64,000 nt of DNA from Candidatus Gastranaerophilales bacterium (GTDB taxonomy: Bacteria > Cyanobacteriota > Vampirovibrionia > Gastranaerophilales > Gastranaerophilaceae), in assembly GCA_944325005.1 (NCBI GenBank), contig CALUYO010000005.1, positions 62,001-126,000 on the forward strand. Reading direction: 5' to 3'. The notes under the pieces were generated by a model. It was not told the DNA's origin. It searched no databases and was given only the letters and a program-made list of their open reading frames with translations. The position numbers and the translations under genes were made by a program. Shown piece by piece: positions 61,326 through 64,000 of the stretch (position 1 is its first letter; each line of letters starts with the position of its first letter).

Positions 61326-62198
61326 TAATTTGTTTTTGGCTTCTGTAATAAGATTTGTTGGTTTATGTTGTAAGTTATTATCTTTTGCTGATTGAGTTTT
61401 ATCAGTAGAATTTTCAGAAGCCGGTTTTGACTTATCGTAAGTATTTTTTGTATCTTTATGAGTTTCTATCGGTTTATCATTTCTGCACATCCAAGCTTTT
61501 GTTTTGTCTGCCAGAGGTGTTGCAATAAACGGCACTATAATACGTTTAGCAAAGAGCGTTGCAGCTGCAAGTGAAGTTAAGTAACTGAATGCATTTTTTA
61601 ATCCTTTTTTGTCTGCTTCCCTTGCAATATGGAAGTCTTTCCCAGAGATACCTTTCAGTTTATCGATTTTATTAAGTTTTGCTTTTAAAGCTTTATCAGC
61701 GGCTCTTGTGAAGTTTTTCCCAAATAATTTGTCAAATATTTTATCCTGAACTTTTCTGTTAGAAATAGTAAAGAACATTAATAATTGCATTGCAATCATT
61801 AAACCGCCGTTAGCCAAATCCAGTGCTGCAACAAATTTTCGTTTGTCTTCAGGAATTTTTTCATTATTTAAACTCTGTTTTACATATAAGTAGCATCCAA
61901 GTCCATCTTTGAGAACAATAGAAGTTACGCCAATCATCGACATAAATTTAGCATTATCTGCTTCATAATTAGGAAATACTTTATTTTTCATCCATTTATT
62001 CTCGGAAAGCCACTTAATTGATTTTTGTCCCCAGTTCCTTTTGTAACCTATAACACCTAGGGTTGCAGCCCCTGCAACAGTAGCTGCATCAATTATATTT
62101 TTTGTTCTTTTACGGCTTTGATTTGTTTCTTTGCTGCCTTCAAAGGATGTATTATTGATTTTATCTGTTTTTACCGGATTAACTGCGAGAATAGCCAT
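61305..62198 (-). CDS. lineage-specific membrane-associated protein, 297 aa
   Basis: No known domain is seen. The N-terminus MAILAVNPVKTDKINNTSFE contains the N-x-S-F-x-G element at residues 16-21. A short hydrophobic stretch (AATVAGAATLGVIGYK) and two or three further hydrophobic segments around 90, 130-150 and 205-225 suggest a membrane-bound protein. The C-terminus is a hydrophilic Ser, Thr, Lys and Asn-rich tail. Its start overlaps the stop of the 472-aa gene by one base, so the pair forms an operon with similar N-terminal design. Confidence 0.65.
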   Translation of the reverse strand: MAILAVNPVKTDKINNTSFEGSKETNQSRKRTKNIIDAATVAGAATLGVIGYKRNWGQKSIKWLSENKWMKNKVFPNYEADNAKFMSMIGVTSIVLKDGLGCYLYVKQSLNNEKIPEDKRKFVAALDLANGGLMIAMQLLMFFTISNRKVQDKIFDKLFGKNFTRAADKALKAKLNKIDKLKGISGKDFHIAREADKKGLKNAFSYLTSLAAATLFAKRIIVPFIATPLADKTKAWMCRNDKPIETHKDTKNTYDKSKPASENSTDKTQSAKDNNLQHKPTNLITEAKNKLSKKDAN

Positions 62199-63616
62199 TA
62201 TTTCACCTCGCTGTTCTTGGTTGCTTTGTCAACCAGTTCTTTAGCTTCATTGTTATGTTTTTTGCTTGAAAGGTTAGGAAATACTGCATCCATAAATCTC
62301 GGGTATATCCAGTTAAGAAGCGAACAGCTTACAGGCAGAATTGCGAGTGCTCCAACCAGAGTTGCAATACGTTTTACGCCTTCAATGTGTTTTTTAGTTA
62401 AGGTTTGGAGTTTGCCGGCCACTTCTTCCGCAAAGATTTTATCAGCTAGTCTGAATTCATGTCCGGCCTGTTTGGAGGCTTTAATCTGCTGCGCAAACAT
62501 TTGTTCGATATCACTTACTGTTTTATTTTCCGATATTTCTTTTTTTACTTTATTTAAAAATTCTAATGCTTCATTATGTTCATTAATTCTTTGCGCTACA
62601 CTTTTATTTACTTCTTCAATTACCTGTTCTTTAGATGTAAAGTTTTTGTATTTTTCAACGTGTCCTTTCATCTTTTCAACTTTTTCTTTCATTGCATCTT
62701 TACCAGCCGAGGCAAGTATTCTTGTTTCTGAAACTATATCCAAAAGATGCTGATTTGCTTTATTATGTTTTAAAGTCTTATATTTTGATTTAAGAAATTC
62801 GCTTATATCTTTAACATTGTCAGTACTGTTAATCTTAGCATCCATTTCATTCAAAAGATTTTTGGATAAATCATAATTATTTCTATAGAATTCACTTCTT
62901 TCTATTCTTTTTTTCAATTTAACATTTTGGCAAACTTCAAGTTGATCATTTTCTGCTTTTATAAGATCATCAACTGTTTGGTTAAGTAGTTCTTTATATT
63001 TTGCACTATCTATTTGTTTAAGACTGGTTTCTCCTTTAATATTATAATAAACAGTGTTATCTTTTCTTAGAATATTCAGCAGATTTTTATTTTGTTTATC
63101 AATATATTCTTTAGTTTTATCTAAAAGTTGCTGTTTAGAAAGGCCTGGATATAGCTTTTTCATAGATTTCAATACGTAATCTTTATCTTTAAACGGTGTT
63201 TTATTACATTCAATATTCATAGCACCTTCATTTGCCATTGAGTTAATTTTTTTGACAATTGGAATCGTAAATAATCCCTGCGTCGCGATTGCCAAAACAG
63301 CTGATATTGGCTGTCTCCAGGCCGAATAAGTTCTTGTATCTTCATCGGTTTTTGAAAGTGGATTATATTTAATAAATACAGGTGCAAGAAGTCCTGTTCC
63401 GAATGCATTTATACAAATATCCTGAAATTCCCCAATATTATTTTTTAATTTGTTAAGCCCTTTTAAAAATGGTGAATTTAATCCGTTTATTTCTTTTTGT
63501 ATAACTCCCTGAGGGATTGTTCCCGAAAAAACAATTTCATTCTTACTGTTTTTCAGATTTCTCTGTGTGTTATACGCATTACCTGCGATATTAAAATTTA
63601 CCTTTTCTACACTCAT
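62198..63616 (-). CDS. lineage-specific protein with long helical middle, 472 aa
   Basis: No recognised domain. Near the N-terminus EIVFSGTIPQGVIQ gives the F-x-G element at about residue 31. Hydrophobic segments occur at about 65-85 (AFGTGLLAPVFIKYN) and 92-110 (ISAVLAIATQGLFTIPIVKK), and near the C-terminus (RIATLVGALAILPVSCSLLN). Between them lie about 280 residues of charged helix, likely coiled coil. The design (membrane segments at both ends around a helical bundle) matches the gene downstream, to which it is coupled. The function is unknown. Confidence 0.65.
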   Translation of the reverse strand: MSVEKVNFNIAGNAYNTQRNLKNSKNEIVFSGTIPQGVIQKEINGLNSPFLKGLNKLKNNIGEFQDICINAFGTGLLAPVFIKYNPLSKTDEDTRTYSAWRQPISAVLAIATQGLFTIPIVKKINSMANEGAMNIECNKTPFKDKDYVLKSMKKLYPGLSKQQLLDKTKEYIDKQNKNLLNILRKDNTVYYNIKGETSLKQIDSAKYKELLNQTVDDLIKAENDQLEVCQNVKLKKRIERSEFYRNNYDLSKNLLNEMDAKINSTDNVKDISEFLKSKYKTLKHNKANQHLLDIVSETRILASAGKDAMKEKVEKMKGHVEKYKNFTSKEQVIEEVNKSVAQRINEHNEALEFLNKVKKEISENKTVSDIEQMFAQQIKASKQAGHEFRLADKIFAEEVAGKLQTLTKKHIEGVKRIATLVGALAILPVSCSLLNWIYPRFMDAVFPNLSSKKHNNEAKELVDKATKNSEVK

Positions 63617-63678
63617 TTTTTCTACCTAAAAAGATGAAACCTTCCATATATATAGAGGATGAAACATAATAAAAATTG

Positions 63679-64000
63679 CTAGTTTAGTATGTTATTGTTA
63701 AGTTTTGTAAATTTAATCACTGTCCAGTTCCCTTTCTGCTCAAGTTTAATTATAGTGAGCTTTTTCAGCATATCTTCAAATGTTTTATTTTTTATATATG
63801 AGAAAACTAAAAATAATAACGGTTCTTTTTTATAAATATTTTCATTTGTAGTTATTATTTTCATGTTATCTGGAGAATAAAACGATACACTGTTTAATAC
63901 GACCATTACGACGCTCTGGCCGTTCTGTATATTATTAAAAATTTCGTTATTAAGCATGCTCTCAAAATAAGGATTGTTGTCAGACGAAAATATTGTTTTG
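63679..64000 (-). CDS. protein of unknown function, 3' part (start lies beyond the right edge)
   Basis: The frame is open from the right edge of the window to the stop at 63679, encoding SSDNNPYFES before an internal Met and then SVVMVVLNSVSFYSPDNMKI and a basic end (WTVIKFTKLNNNILN). An ATG at 63957 exists, but the upstream codons are also coding-like, so the true start is probably outside. No domain is recognised. Confidence 0.5.
   Translation of the reverse strand, partial: KTIFSSDNNPYFESMLNNEIFNNIQNGQSVVMVVLNSVSFYSPDNMKIITTNENIYKKEPLLFLVFSYIKNKTFEDMLKKLTIIKLEQKGNWTVIKFTKLNNNILN

Noticed and set aside
1-64000. CRISPR arrays, tRNA or rRNA genes, insertion sequences, prophage
   Set aside because: No regularly spaced repeats, no TTCGANTC-type tRNA arms in the gaps, no transposase, integrase or phage structural genes were found.

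Overview
This is a low-GC bacterial chromosome segment with densely packed genes on both strands. No rRNA, tRNA, CRISPR array, insertion sequence or phage module was seen. The best taxonomic fit is a non-photosynthetic, gut-associated relative of Cyanobacteria (Gastranaerophilales / Melainabacteria). This is inferred from several signs together: many prepilin-like proteins with the FTLAEVLITLGIIGVVAA signature, an LL-diaminopimelate aminotransferase, a protein very like the gamma-carbonic-anhydrase domain of CcmM, an N-acetylmannosamine-6-phosphate epimerase, and many lineage-specific proteins with a short N-terminal S/N-F-x-A/G motif. No marker gene here proves the assignment.

Layout. 1-5.2 kb: the 5' part of a PfkB sugar kinase, a large orphan protein and pnp. 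5.3-7.4 kb: prepilin-like genes 1 and 2 and a small orphan. 7.4-13.7 kb: two CxxC/HNH-type genes (one split by a frameshift), then yebC, a diguanylate cyclase, tsaE and tsaB in one minus-strand run, and a PHP phosphoesterase. 13.7-18.7 kb: membrane and zinc-ribbon orphans, rph, two small exported coiled proteins, an acetolactate synthase and a pilin-like paralogue. 18.7-24.6 kb: uracil-DNA glycosylase, an XRE regulator with a divergent small gene, an M16 protease, the nanE / ROK kinase / UbiA operon and prepilin 3. 24.7-38.4 kb: an alpha-amylase-family enzyme, a NarL-type regulator, a P-loop kinase, glyQ, two amino-acid permeases, pgi, trxB, pilT and recO. 38.4-47.5 kb: prepilin 4 and a pilin relic, clpB, a zinc-PLC-like protein, an M48 protease pair, glmS and prepilin 5. 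47.5-55.3 kb: metK, a repeat protein, the CcmM-like protein, YibE/F, ruvB, dapL and prepilin 6. 55.4-64 kb: a giant zinc-ribbon/ATPase-like/TPR protein with glgA, an EamA transporter, and orphan membrane proteins.

The standout is a dispersed family of six prepilin-like genes, all on the minus strand. Each has the same cassette: a TTGAC(A/T)-17-AATAAT promoter, a strong Shine-Dalgarno, an ATG, a short leader of the type MFNRDALRLPPP, and a run of exactly ten C (ten G on the plus strand) 25-28 bases after the start. In five of the six the ten-C run puts the start codon out of frame with the FTLAEVL prepilin core, and one more C would restore the frame. In the sixth the frame is open. This looks like a set of independently phase-variable type IV pilin-like subunits, or alternatively a slippage- or stall-controlled leader. 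pilT lies in the same window. Genes 2 and 4 also have a second, leaderless promoter directly before an internal ATG that bypasses the C run.

A second theme is leaderless transcription. At least six genes and two internal pilin starts have a TATAAT-like -10 box exactly six bases before the ATG.
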